64,000 nucleotides of DNA from Leptospiraceae bacterium (lineage in GTDB: Bacteria; Spirochaetota; Leptospiria; Leptospirales; Leptospiraceae), in contig JABTUZ010000002.1 of NCBI GenBank assembly GCA_015075105.1, positions 1,288,001 through 1,352,000 of the forward strand, given 5' to 3'. Shown piece by piece: positions 45,756 to 54,596 of this stretch (its first letter is position 1; each line of letters starts with the position of its first letter). Both the position numbers and the translations under genes were made by a program. The notes below the pieces were generated by a model. It was not told the origin of the DNA, searched no databases, and worked only from the letters and a program-made list of their open reading frames with translations.

Positions 45756-46994
45756 TTAAGTAAACTTCAATCCAATTTTATTTTTTCCGTCTTCAGTTGG
45801 CTTAACCCAAACAACTCTGGCTGTTTTGTTTTGAAAATTCAAACTATTTCTATCATGAAAAACAATATTCAAAACATCGTCCACCTTATGTTGTGAGTTT
45901 GTAACAAAACAAAGCCCGTCTAAACTAACGTCAAATGTCTGGCATAGATGGAATTCTTCTTCTGGCAAGGCAGGGCTTTCAGTGCTACCTAAAACAGAAT
46001 AGGAAATATTCCAATTCACTTCGATCCGAATTTTATTTCTTCTGTCATTTCCGTAAATACAAATCTGATCTTTCCCATTGGCTTTGGAGAGATACATTGC
46101 TTTATCAGCTTTTATAAAAAGCTCATCTTTGCTTTCTGTGTCCTTTGGGTATTCTGAAATTCCGCAACTAAATGAAACAGACTCTCCGTGGAAGTTTTCT
46201 TTTTTTAATTCTTCTTTAATTCTGTGCATTACTATATAAGAATTTTCAGAATTGGAATCAGGCATGATGACTACAAACTCTTCTCCACCATATCTGCAAA
46301 CAATATCTTCTCTACGAAGATTTTTTTTAACGATAGAAGCTGCAGATTTTAAAACATTGTCACCTTCTACATGTCCATAAGTATCATTAAAATATTTAAA
46401 ATTGTCTATGTCGAGCACGCAAAGTGAAATCACTCCTTTTCTTCTTCTGGCACGATTGATTTCATTTTGAATTATTTCTTCGTAGTATCTTCTGTTGTAA
46501 ACTCCGGTCAGTGCATCTATCAGAGCACTTTTTAGAGTTTTTTCGTAAATTTTTATTTCAATAATTTTTGGATTTGCTAACTTTTTATTTTCAGTAATAA
46601 AATAATTCAACATAGCTGCCCGAAAACTGAAAGGAGTACCGAGTAGTTTAGAACAAGAGTTTTTGTATTCTATGATTTGATTCCAGAGATTTTTTGCGAT
46701 TTCTTCCGAATCCATTTCAATGCTTACTAGTACTTTAAATAGTTCTGTATAGATTTTCCTTTCTGAGTTTTCCTCACTCAGTGTTTGCAATTTTTGGATA
46801 ATAAAATCTTCGTTATTTGCGTCTTCGTCTAATATATTTATGATTTCTTTTTCCATAGTACCCGAAGTTAAGTTTGTATCAGAGTCCGACTGCCTTTTTA
46901 ATTGAATTTGAGGATTTTTTTCATCTTTGAAATATGAGATATTCAAGGTAACATTTCCGAAATCTCTTTTTTCTATAATTGTACCCGAACGCAC
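45756..46994 (-). CDS. Diguanylate cyclase (GGDEF) with C-terminal PilZ-like domain
   Basis: 412 residues beginning at GTG 46994. An unassigned helical N-terminal region (about 1-150) leads to a GGDEF domain (LIDALTGVYNRRYY, LDIDNFKYFND) with an intact active site GGEEF at 236-240 and an RxxD inhibitory site RRED at 227-230. Residues about 310-412 (RRNKIRIEV, DVSLDGLCF) look like a PilZ c-di-GMP-binding domain. The protein may both make and sense c-di-GMP. Confidence 0.9.
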   Translation of the reverse strand: MRSGTIIEKRDFGNVTLNISYFKDEKNPQIQLKRQSDSDTNLTSGTMEKEIINILDEDANNEDFIIQKLQTLSEENSERKIYTELFKVLVSIEMDSEEIAKNLWNQIIEYKNSCSKLLGTPFSFRAAMLNYFITENKKLANPKIIEIKIYEKTLKSALIDALTGVYNRRYYEEIIQNEINRARRRKGVISLCVLDIDNFKYFNDTYGHVEGDNVLKSAASIVKKNLRREDIVCRYGGEEFVVIMPDSNSENSYIVMHRIKEELKKENFHGESVSFSCGISEYPKDTESKDELFIKADKAMYLSKANGKDQICIYGNDRRNKIRIEVNWNISYSVLGSTESPALPEEEFHLCQTFDVSLDGLCFVTNSQHKVDDVLNIVFHDRNSLNFQNKTARVVWVKPTEDGKNKIGLKFT

Positions 46995-47090
46995 AAATCT
47001 TACTCGCCAATATCTTGAATTCTATTTACCAAAATCCTATGAAACTAAATTTTATGTCAACTGAAATTGAAATTTTTTATAAATCTTTTC

Positions 47091-47119
47091 TTGCCAATTC
47101 AGGTATTTTGTTTTATCAT
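47091..47119 (+). promoter_or_regulatory. Sigma70-like promoter for the secreted-protein operon
   Basis: TTGCCA and TATCAT with a 17-base spacer, about 30 bases ahead of the ATG at 47149, in a divergent intergenic region. Good match to the housekeeping consensus; not tested. Confidence 0.5.
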
Positions 47120-47148
47120 ATCACAAAATAGTCTAAAACAGGTATTTT

Positions 47149-47592
47149 ATGAAAAAATTTCTATTTGGAATTACTCTCTTTCTAATTTTAGCTGCACCGG
47201 GGTTTTCTATTCCTACTCCACCCGAATTTGAAGAATTAGTAAAGAACTCCGATTTTATTGCAAAGTCAAAACTGACGAATGTAAGACAAAATAAACTTGG
47301 GAAAAACACTATTTCAGTCGGTGCTGAAGTGGAAATCCTTAAATTGTATAAATCTAAAGGAAGTATTCCAAACAAACTGAACATTGCCTTTATTATTTTT
47401 CCAGAGTATTTTGGAAAATGGCTAAGAGAAGCTCCTCCAGAAGGAGAATATATTATTTTTTATATTAAAAAAAAGGTGAAAGACAGTTCAGGAAAAGAAG
47501 GAGAGATAATCACTCTTTTTGAGCCTCACCCTTTTGCTTTTAAAGAATATTCTGAAGAAACTGAAAAAAGAATACTAAACTTATCAAAATAA
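47149..47592 (+). CDS. Small secreted protein, possible partner of the downstream protease
   Basis: 147 residues with a signal peptide (about 1-20, ...APGFS). The mature part (PPEFEELVKNSDFIAKSKLTN, GEYIIFYIKKK) looks like a small beta-rich domain. Only 19 bases separate it from the papain-like protease gene, so the two are co-transcribed. An inhibitor or chaperone role would fit the pairing but no motif shows it. Confidence 0.65.
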   Translation: MKKFLFGITLFLILAAPGFSIPTPPEFEELVKNSDFIAKSKLTNVRQNKLGKNTISVGAEVEILKLYKSKGSIPNKLNIAFIIFPEYFGKWLREAPPEGEYIIFYIKKKVKDSSGKEGEIITLFEPHPFAFKEYSEETEKRILNLSK

Positions 47593-47611
47593 TTTATAAG
47601 GAGAATACAAT

Positions 47612-50020
47612 ATGAAGCATATACTATTAGTCGTAATTTTTCTTACTGGCTCAATCCAAGCACAAGGATTTGATCCAAGGTCTGTAAAAGTTAGGTTGAA
47701 ACCAGATTCCCCGGAGCTTGTAGCCTCATTAAAAGAAGCCAATCCAAATAGGGCAAGGCATAGAAATCTTTCTTCAAAATTAGATTTAACCGAGTTAATG
47801 CCCCCAGTAGGGAATCAAGGCTCTCAAGGAAGTTGTGTTGCTTGGTCAACTGCCTATGCAGCTAAATCTTATCAAGAGTACCTTGAAAGAAAAGATAAAG
47901 TTTCTTCGTGGAAACTTATTACTGACAAGCAAACTCCAAACTACAATGCAATTTTTTCACCTGCATTTATCTACAACCAAATCAATGGTGGGAAAGACGA
48001 TGGCTCTGCTATTTCTGATGCAATGAGTTTAATAGTTGATAAAGGTGCCGCCACTTGGGATAAAATGCCCTACAATGAAAAAGATTTCAAAACTCAACCA
48101 ACTATTGAGATTCTAAAAAGTGCAAGTCAATACAAAGCCAAAGAATTTATGAAGGTAAGATACAACGAACCGGATGAGATCAAAGCTCAACTTGCAAAAG
48201 GAAGGCCAGTTGTAGTTGGAGTAATAATTTATGAAAATTTTTACAACTTAAAAGGAAAGGACGTTTACAACAAATCAGGCGGGGCTGCACTTGGAGGTCA
48301 TGCAATCACTATAGTCGGTTATGACGACTCCAACCAAACTTTTAAATTTATCAATTCTTGGTCACAGTATTGGGGAGACAAAGGATATGGTTATATAGAC
48401 TATAAGTGGCTTGCCAGAGTTTGTCAGGCGGCTTATGTGATGGTAGATGAAATTGATCCGAACATCGCCTCTGATTCTTCATCTGAAAAAACTCCAGATT
48501 CTACTTCACAAAACGAAAAACCTGGTCAAGAAGATGAACCCCAAGAATTATCGGCTCCGGAGGAAATTCAAGCTACAAATGGTATATATTCTCAAAAAAT
48601 TGTACTAACTTGGAGTGGGGTAAAAGGTGCAGTAGGGTATGAAATCCACAGACAAGGTGCTGGAGATTCCAAATACACAAAAATAGGGCTATCTCATACT
48701 ACCAATTTTGAAGATACAGGAGTGAATAATGATATTTCTTATAATTACAAAATTGCCTCTATTGGAGAATATAAGATTTCAGAGCCAAGCGAAGGATACG
48801 CGGTAGGGTATGCGAAAGAAACAAAATCCGACATTCCTCCAAAAATTGTTGGACTTTTTGCAACTGACGCAAAATTCCACGATAGGATTGTTTTAGAATG
48901 GGAGCCATTAGAAAATGTGACAGGATATCAAATATTCAAATGGAACTCCTCTTCAAAATCGTATAAGTCAATAGGTAAGACAAATAAAACGTATTTTGAA
49001 GATACCTCTGCTAAAAAAAATGGGGGGAGCGAAACTTATACAGTTGCCGGGTTAAACAATAATAAAACTGGAATTCTATCCGATGCAGCCGTAGGAAAAA
49101 CTTCTATTGCAAGAAAACCAGCACCACCTGAAAAATTGCAAGCCTCAAGAGGAATCTATAAAGACAAAGTGGTTTTACAGTGGCAAAAGGTAAATAGCGC
49201 ATCTCAGTATATTGTGTATCGCTATATATACGGAAAAAACAAATGGGAAAGATTGAATAGCGTAACCAATGAAATGTTTGAAGATACAAAGGCATCTAAC
49301 AAAAAAACGTACTACTCTGTTGCCGCTATCAGCAAGGAGGGTTTGTGGAGTAATTTTTCCAGGTATGCCCTTGGTTTCACGGATCCAAAATCAAAACGAG
49401 CCGGGTTGAAACTTGAGCCTCCAAAAGATCTGCAAGCAAACTTGGATAAAAAAACAAAAACAGTGAAACTAACATGGAAAGGTGTAGATAAATCTAATGA
49501 GTACAGTGTTTGGCAGAAAAAACAAGGTGAGTCTGGTTGGTCCCCGTTTAAAACACTAACCAACAAAGAAACGAGTGTTAGTTTTTCTCTCCCTGAGGAA
49601 AATACTCTATTTTTATATACAGTTACATCAAAACCTGAATTGGGTGAAGAAAGCGAAAAATCCAATTTGGTTAGTGCAGTGTATTCTACTCCTAAGCAAC
49701 ACGCAAGAAAAAGGGCATTTGGCGGGGATTCTAAACTTGAAAAATTTAAAGGTACTTGGACTGCAATGCAATGGGATGGAAAATCTCAAGTGAAGAACGT
49801 AATCATTGAAATAGAGCCTATTGACGATAACACTGCTTACAATATCAAAGTTGATAAGAAAAAGGTCTTTTCAGGAAAATATATTCAGGACTCTCCTGTT
49901 TTAGATATTAATGGAAAATTAAAAGTTACACTTTCTTCAAATGAGGATTCACTAACTGTAGATATGCAGGATAAGTCTATTGTAAACGGGAAAGGGGAGT
50001 TGTCTTTTCTAAAAGAATAA
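47612..50020 (+). CDS. Secreted papain-like (C1) cysteine protease with fibronectin III repeats
   Basis: 802 residues. Signal peptide at 1-18; a C1 peptidase domain at about 55-275 with NQGSQGSCVAWS (Cys75), GGHAITIVGYD (His230) and INSWSQYWG (Asn248); an acidic Ser/Glu linker; then four fibronectin type III-like repeats (about 305-400, 405-495, 497-590, 600-690), each with the pattern VxLxWxxVxxxxxYxV; and a C-terminal beta domain of about 110 residues. AAGGAG precedes the ATG and a clear terminator follows. Likely exported to the cell surface or medium, where the repeats could bind matrix or envelope components. Confidence 0.9.
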   Translation: MKHILLVVIFLTGSIQAQGFDPRSVKVRLKPDSPELVASLKEANPNRARHRNLSSKLDLTELMPPVGNQGSQGSCVAWSTAYAAKSYQEYLERKDKVSSWKLITDKQTPNYNAIFSPAFIYNQINGGKDDGSAISDAMSLIVDKGAATWDKMPYNEKDFKTQPTIEILKSASQYKAKEFMKVRYNEPDEIKAQLAKGRPVVVGVIIYENFYNLKGKDVYNKSGGAALGGHAITIVGYDDSNQTFKFINSWSQYWGDKGYGYIDYKWLARVCQAAYVMVDEIDPNIASDSSSEKTPDSTSQNEKPGQEDEPQELSAPEEIQATNGIYSQKIVLTWSGVKGAVGYEIHRQGAGDSKYTKIGLSHTTNFEDTGVNNDISYNYKIASIGEYKISEPSEGYAVGYAKETKSDIPPKIVGLFATDAKFHDRIVLEWEPLENVTGYQIFKWNSSSKSYKSIGKTNKTYFEDTSAKKNGGSETYTVAGLNNNKTGILSDAAVGKTSIARKPAPPEKLQASRGIYKDKVVLQWQKVNSASQYIVYRYIYGKNKWERLNSVTNEMFEDTKASNKKTYYSVAAISKEGLWSNFSRYALGFTDPKSKRAGLKLEPPKDLQANLDKKTKTVKLTWKGVDKSNEYSVWQKKQGESGWSPFKTLTNKETSVSFSLPEENTLFLYTVTSKPELGEESEKSNLVSAVYSTPKQHARKRAFGGDSKLEKFKGTWTAMQWDGKSQVKNVIIEIEPIDDNTAYNIKVDKKKVFSGKYIQDSPVLDINGKLKVTLSSNEDSLTVDMQDKSIVNGKGELSFLKE

Positions 50021-50048
50021 TCATTTCTTTAAAAAATAATATTTAAAA

Positions 50049-50080
50049 AGCGGTTCTGTTTTCAGAATCGCTGTTTTTTT
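50049..50080 (+). terminator. Rho-independent terminator after the protease gene
   Basis: Stem AGCGGTTCTG / CAGAATCGCT with a four-base loop and a G-U pair, followed by a T run, about 30 bases past the stop. Confidence 0.85.
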
Positions 50081-50166
50081 ATAGCAATGTTTTAAATATT
50101 TATTCAAATAAAATATATGGAAAATAATTTAGGTAGATTTTTAATCGCCCAGAAAAATGATTTTAA

Positions 50167-50195
50167 ATGGCGTACCTGCAAAAAGTCGTTTTTTG
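50167..50195. repeat. Dispersed hairpin repeat, degenerate copy
   Basis: ATGGCGTACCTGCAAAAA followed by GTCGTTTTTTG resembles the ATGACGCTACTGCAAAAACC-N-GGTTTTT pattern of the other copies, in the same non-coding gap as copy 2 (50081-50325, no gene seen). Confidence 0.35.
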
Positions 50196-50245
50196 AAAAA
50201 GCAATTGTTCAAAAAGCCAATAAAAGCTCCATTTTCTAGCGTTGT

Positions 50246-50284
50246 AAAAAGCCCTGAAAGGGGTTTTTGCAGTAGCGTCATAAA
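50246..50284. repeat. Dispersed hairpin repeat, copy 2
   Basis: AAAAAGCCC and GGGGTTTTT form a hairpin, followed by GCAGTAGCGTCAT. Opposite orientation to copy 3 at 53288. It lies just beyond the 3' end of the phosphofructokinase gene. Confidence 0.6.
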
Positions 50285-50325
50285 ACTATTAACTGAGTTC
50301 AACTGAATGATTCTTTTTTAAAAAA

Positions 50326-51621
50326 CTATCTTGCCTTCATGGAATCGGGTTGACCTGTATTTGCAAGTGTAGCCCTCCATAGAGTACTTCTTTCAGGATA
50401 GAGTACTTTTCTTTCACTCGTGGCAACATGAATCGGTAGATTTGTAAATACGTTATTCCATATTCCTACTACCATTCCTGTTTTTCCTGCCATTCCTGCG
50501 TGAACTGCATTTTGTGCTAAAAATCCACAGAAAACGGAGTCTTCTGAATTGGCAGGAATGCTTCTTATGATATAACTTGGATCGATATATTTTAAATTGA
50601 TTGGGATATTTTCTTTTTTAAAATATTTAGATATTTCTTCTTTTAGAAAAATTCCGATGTCGTTTAATTTTTTATTTCCTGAAGCGTCTGTTCCTGTAGA
50701 GCCTTCAAAAAACTTCTGCCCTGCGCCCTCTGCGGTTACAATTACTGCATGACCTCTTTTTAAAATTCGGTCTTTGAGTACAGAAAAAAATGCACCTTCT
50801 CCTTCCAAGTCAAAATCTTTTTCAGGAATTAAAACAAAATTCACATCTCTGGAAGCGAGTGCCGCATTGACTGCGATAAAGCCCGAATGTCGTCCCATGA
50901 GTTTGACAAGACCGATTCCATTGGGTGCACCTTTGGCTTCCACGTGTGCAGAGTCGATTGCATCAATTGCTTTAGAAAATGCAGTAGAAAAACCAAAAGT
51001 TTTCTGAATCATGTTTATGTCGTTGTCGATTGTTTTTGGAATTCCGATTACTGAGATTGCTTCATTTCTTTTTTTAATTTCTTCGTGGATTGCCTGTGCT
51101 CCTCTGAGAGTACCATCTCCACCGATACAAAATAAAATTTTCACACCGTAAAGAGAAAGAAAATCAACCATATCTTCTACATTTTGATTTCCCCTCGAGG
51201 AAGACAGAAAAGAACCTCCTTCTTTATTTACGCGAGCCACTAATTCAGGAGTTAGCTCTATGGGTTTGTGCCCGTATTTTTTCACTAAACCTTCATACCC
51301 GTATTGAAATCCAAGAATTCTTTGCACTCCGTATCTATAGTGCAGTTCCATGACTAAACCTTGGATTACGTTATTGATACCCGGACAAAGCCCGCCACAG
51401 GTAACAACCCCTGCCGTTACCATTTTTGGGTCAAAAAAAATTTTTTCGTAAGGGCCGGATTGTTCAAAAAAAACAGGATCTTTTGCAAACTGAGCTTCTT
51501 CATCAGGAGATTCATAAACTGCTCGAAAAATTACAGACGCATTTTCTTTTGTGTAAAACTCATACCCTGCCGGGTTAGGAATCTTACATTCGCCCAGGTT
51601 CTCAATAGTATATTTCATCAA
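50326..51621 (-). CDS. pfkA: 6-phosphofructokinase, long trypanosome-like (group X) type
   Basis: 431 residues, about 110 longer than E. coli Pfk[31 protein letters not shown] (167-171) and [10 protein letters not shown] (195-201) match the long group that includes trypanosome PFK. Gly after GGD indicates ATP rather than pyrophosphate use, although the Lys in PKTIDND is shared with the PPi enzymes; the donor is therefore inferred. Catalyses the committed glycolytic phosphorylation. Confidence 0.9.
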   Translation of the reverse strand: MMKYTIENLGECKIPNPAGYEFYTKENASVIFRAVYESPDEEAQFAKDPVFFEQSGPYEKIFFDPKMVTAGVVTCGGLCPGINNVIQGLVMELHYRYGVQRILGFQYGYEGLVKKYGHKPIELTPELVARVNKEGGSFLSSSRGNQNVEDMVDFLSLYGVKILFCIGGDGTLRGAQAIHEEIKKRNEAISVIGIPKTIDNDINMIQKTFGFSTAFSKAIDAIDSAHVEAKGAPNGIGLVKLMGRHSGFIAVNAALASRDVNFVLIPEKDFDLEGEGAFFSVLKDRILKRGHAVIVTAEGAGQKFFEGSTGTDASGNKKLNDIGIFLKEEISKYFKKENIPINLKYIDPSYIIRSIPANSEDSVFCGFLAQNAVHAGMAGKTGMVVGIWNNVFTNLPIHVATSERKVLYPERSTLWRATLANTGQPDSMKAR

Positions 51622-51748
51622 ATCCCCTTCTTTTCAGTCTCAAACTCACAAAGATAACTATAAATGTAAACTGATTTTTTAGTAGATTTTTTTTTGTGAA
51701 TATAATAATAATGTCTTTTTGGAGCAGAAATCTTTAGGATAATGGAAA

Positions 51749-52657
51749 TTGAAAACATCTATTTTTAAAAAAGTCATACTTTGTGTAGGTTTTCTGACAG
51801 CTTGGTCTGTGACGAATTCCCAAGACATAGCATTCCATGATGTTGGATTTTTTAAAGATCCGTATTTTAATTTTTCGTTATTAGCTCCATCGTATAGGAT
51901 TGAGGAAAAGGATCCAAATTTTTACGCAATCTCTATCCCTTTCAAATTTCCTGCTGAGGCAGCTTTAGTTCCAGAGTTAAATAGGCTCAACTACCAACAA
52001 ATGCCTCCTTTAAGTGCATCGTCTGATTTTCCTTTCTTAGGGCTTTCACAAAATGTATTTACTATTTCTGATTATGTGTCCGGCTCTACAAGCTGGAAGA
52101 TTGCAAGTTATGAAAACAATCAAATGAATTCAGGCGATTTAATGAAGAAAGACCTTTATTCTAGAATGCCGGCACTTTGGCAAAACAACTCATCTCCTCT
52201 CGTGAATACGAGACCGGGTGCAGTGTTTATGGTACTAAAGAAAAACATGGGATTGAATTTTGATCTTTCTATTCGACTTATGGGAAGAGAGTCCGGTCAC
52301 GTCGCAGCAGAGTCTCTTGGTACAGGACTAACATTTTCTTATAGGTTAGCCAACAATCTATTCAAGCATTTTGAGAACTCCAGTTTTAATTTCTTCTTAG
52401 GATTGTCCGGTTTACAAAAATTAGATGATAGGACATTAGCTTTTTTAAAGCAGGAATTAACCGTAAATGGTAAGGCAAAGTCTATGTATGTTAATCCGGG
52501 TTTTTCCTTAGCTACAAGAAATATGATTCTTGAAGGTACTTTTCAACTTCCGGTGTATCAAAATACAAACATAGGTGATGTTGATACTCTCTGGAAGTAT
52601 GAGTATCAGGGAAGGCTTGGGATGAAGTGGTATTTACCTGAATTTATCAAGCCGTAA
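51749..52657 (+). CDS. Outer-membrane beta-barrel-like protein of unknown function
   Basis: 302 residues with a signal peptide (about 1-24). The mature part has many alternating aromatic and polar residues (FFLGLSGLQKL, MILEGTFQLPVY, YEYQGRLGMKWY) typical of beta strands. No family recognised. It begins at TTG with AGGA nine bases upstream. Ends five bases from a convergent lipoprotein gene. Confidence 0.62.
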   Translation: MKTSIFKKVILCVGFLTAWSVTNSQDIAFHDVGFFKDPYFNFSLLAPSYRIEEKDPNFYAISIPFKFPAEAALVPELNRLNYQQMPPLSASSDFPFLGLSQNVFTISDYVSGSTSWKIASYENNQMNSGDLMKKDLYSRMPALWQNNSSPLVNTRPGAVFMVLKKNMGLNFDLSIRLMGRESGHVAAESLGTGLTFSYRLANNLFKHFENSSFNFFLGLSGLQKLDDRTLAFLKQELTVNGKAKSMYVNPGFSLATRNMILEGTFQLPVYQNTNIGDVDTLWKYEYQGRLGMKWYLPEFIKP

Positions 52658-52661
52658 CTTT

Positions 52662-53216
52662 CTAAATTCCTTCATCTGGACCCGGCACGTAAAAAGTTTC
52701 TTCTGCACTCAAAATAATTCCTGTTTTTGCATCAATCATTCTGCAATTGATATCAATTCCTTGACCGCTGTAGCTAATCATCCCTGTTACGATAGCGTCT
52801 AACTTCAATATTTCACCGATTTTTTTTACAACAGAAATATCCATAGCTCCATTTATGGAAACTTTATTATCTTGGAGTATTTTTTCATACATTAGTCTGT
52901 CTAAAATTTTCATACTCCCTTTTTTGACTAATTCGGTCGTCACCTTTTCGGCGATAATTTTCCCTAATTTGTGTGGTTGGCCGTTTGTGAAAGTAAAAGA
53001 GACTACAATTAGTTTCAAAGGAGGATTTTGGTTGTAATTTTTAGAAAGAGTCTCTGCAATTTTTTCCATCGGAGAAGGAGGGTTTGGGTCTATATAGGCA
53101 AGAGAAGTCTTTTTTTTATCTCCAAGACAATAACTAAAAAAAATAAGACACAGGGTAGTGTAAGATATTTGCTGCATATACTTTGAGATGTTTATATTAA
53201 AAATATTTTTATTCAT
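52662..53216 (-). CDS. FlgO/CsgG-like outer-membrane lipoprotein
   Basis: 184 residues. Signal peptide with lipobox FSYC (Cys at about 30; a second possible start is Met14). The mature domain KLIVVSFTFTNGQPHKLGKIIAEKVTTEL, ILDRLMYEKILQD, IGEILKLDAIVTG and IDINCRMIDAKTGIILSAEE matches the FlgO/CsgG-type fold. Such proteins assemble in or under the outer membrane, some with flagellar or secretion roles; here no partner is adjacent. Confidence 0.75.
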   Translation of the reverse strand: MNKNIFNINISKYMQQISYTTLCLIFFSYCLGDKKKTSLAYIDPNPPSPMEKIAETLSKNYNQNPPLKLIVVSFTFTNGQPHKLGKIIAEKVTTELVKKGSMKILDRLMYEKILQDNKVSINGAMDISVVKKIGEILKLDAIVTGMISYSGQGIDINCRMIDAKTGIILSAEETFYVPGPDEGI

Positions 53217-53287
53217 TTTTTAAAGTTAAAAAATAATTATTAGTTTATCTTTTCAGGTCAAGATAAATTTGTATTTTGAAAATGGAT

Positions 53288-53324
53288 TTATGACGCTACT
53301 GCAAAAACCTTAAAACGGGGTTTT
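53288..53324. repeat. Dispersed hairpin repeat, copy 3
   Basis: TTATGACGCTACTGC followed by AAAAACC, a short spacer and GGGGTTTTTT. It lies directly before the SDR start codon, so its hairpin would be in the 5' leader and may influence translation. Confidence 0.6.
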
Positions 53325-53331
53325 TTATAAA

Positions 53332-54105
53332 ATGAATACAGGGATAATGAAAAATATCGATACAAAATCCGTAATTATTACCGGAGCGAGCAGTGGGATC
53401 GGCGAAGGTCTTGCGTGGGAATTTGCCAAGCTCGGATACAACTTGGGACTGGCCGCAAGAAATATTGATAAATTAGACAAAATAAAATCAAAGATTCATA
53501 CACAATTCCCTGAAATTTTAGTCGAAACTGCCAAATTAGACGTTATGCAATATGATAGTGTAGAAAAAGTGATCACTTCTTTAGACAGAAGGCTTTCTAA
53601 TTCTACTGAGATTCTCATTGCAAATTCAGGGATCGCCGGCTCTAAAGAATCAGGAATCGGCAAGTTCGAAGACAATAGAAAAGTAATAGAAACAAATTTA
53701 TTGGGGGCAATTGCCACTATTGATGCGGGTTTAAGTTTTTTTAAACCACGAAAAAAAGGGACGATAGTCGGAATTTCATCTGTTGCCGGTTTTAGAGGGT
53801 TGCCGGGGAGTGCTGCTTACTCTTCTTCAAAAGCTGGGCTTTCTACATATCTTGAATCACTTAGAGGGGAAGTTAGGCGCTATGGGATCCATGTGTGCTG
53901 TATTCATCCGGGATTTATAGACACTCCGATTAAAAACAAAAAACGAGCCTTCGAGATTTCGGTAGAAAAAGGCTCTTCACTGATTGCGAGTGCGATTTTA
54001 AAGAAAAAGAAATCGTCAACTATTCCTTGGTTTCCTTGGGCTATGGTAGGATTTGCAATGAGAAATATTCCTGAATGGATTTGGTCGAGGGTCTCAACAA
54101 AATGA
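53332..54105 (+). CDS. Short-chain dehydrogenase/reductase
   Basis: 257 residues from ATG 53332; Met6 at 53347, preceded by AGGG, is an alternative. TGASSGIGEGLA (NAD(P) binding), ANSGIAG in place of the usual NNAG, an SSVAGFRG Ser, and YSSSKAG with catalytic Tyr and Lys are present. Substrate unknown. First gene of a tight five-gene run; its stop overlaps the phosphatase start by four bases. Confidence 0.88.
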   Translation: MNTGIMKNIDTKSVIITGASSGIGEGLAWEFAKLGYNLGLAARNIDKLDKIKSKIHTQFPEILVETAKLDVMQYDSVEKVITSLDRRLSNSTEILIANSGIAGSKESGIGKFEDNRKVIETNLLGAIATIDAGLSFFKPRKKGTIVGISSVAGFRGLPGSAAYSSSKAGLSTYLESLRGEVRRYGIHVCCIHPGFIDTPIKNKKRAFEISVEKGSSLIASAILKKKKSSTIPWFPWAMVGFAMRNIPEWIWSRVSTK

Positions 54106-54596
54106 AGAAAAAAATTTTATTTGTATGTCTTGGAAATATTTGTCGGTCTCCCGCAGCAGAAGGGGCGTTTAAGCATTTGATTAAATCGAAAAATTTAGAG
54201 CACATGTTTGAAATCGACTCTTGCGGGACAGCCGGTTATCATATTGGAGAACTCCCTCACTCGACTACGAGGGAAGTTTCAAGAAAAAGAGGGATACAAT
54301 TAGACCACAGGTGTAGGAAATTTGATTTAAAAGATTTTGACTATTTTGATTTTATTCTTGTGATGGACGATTCAAATTACAATGATGTAATCGCTAAAAC
54401 AAAAAATACTCTCCACCAAAAAAAAGTAATAAAATTCAGAAAGTTTGATGAAGGAGTGAGTGGCTCGCCTGACGTACCAGACCCGTATTACGGAGGAATA
54501 GACGGATTTGAAGAAGTTCAAGATATTGTGAGCAGGTCATCTGAAGGATTTTTAAATTGGATACTGAAAGAGTTCAAAGAATTATCAAATAGGTAA
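54102..54596 (+). CDS. Low-molecular-weight protein tyrosine phosphatase
   Basis: 164 residues from ATG 54102, where MKKKILFVCLGNICRS begins. The P-loop CLGNICRS spans residues 9-16 with nucleophile Cys9, and the general-acid Asp lies in PDVPDPYYGG. The overlap ATGA with the SDR stop supports this start. Dephosphorylates phosphotyrosine proteins, often in polysaccharide control, or small phosphoesters. Confidence 0.93.
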   Translation: MKKKILFVCLGNICRSPAAEGAFKHLIKSKNLEHMFEIDSCGTAGYHIGELPHSTTREVSRKRGIQLDHRCRKFDLKDFDYFDFILVMDDSNYNDVIAKTKNTLHQKKVIKFRKFDEGVSGSPDVPDPYYGGIDGFEEVQDIVSRSSEGFLNWILKEFKELSNR

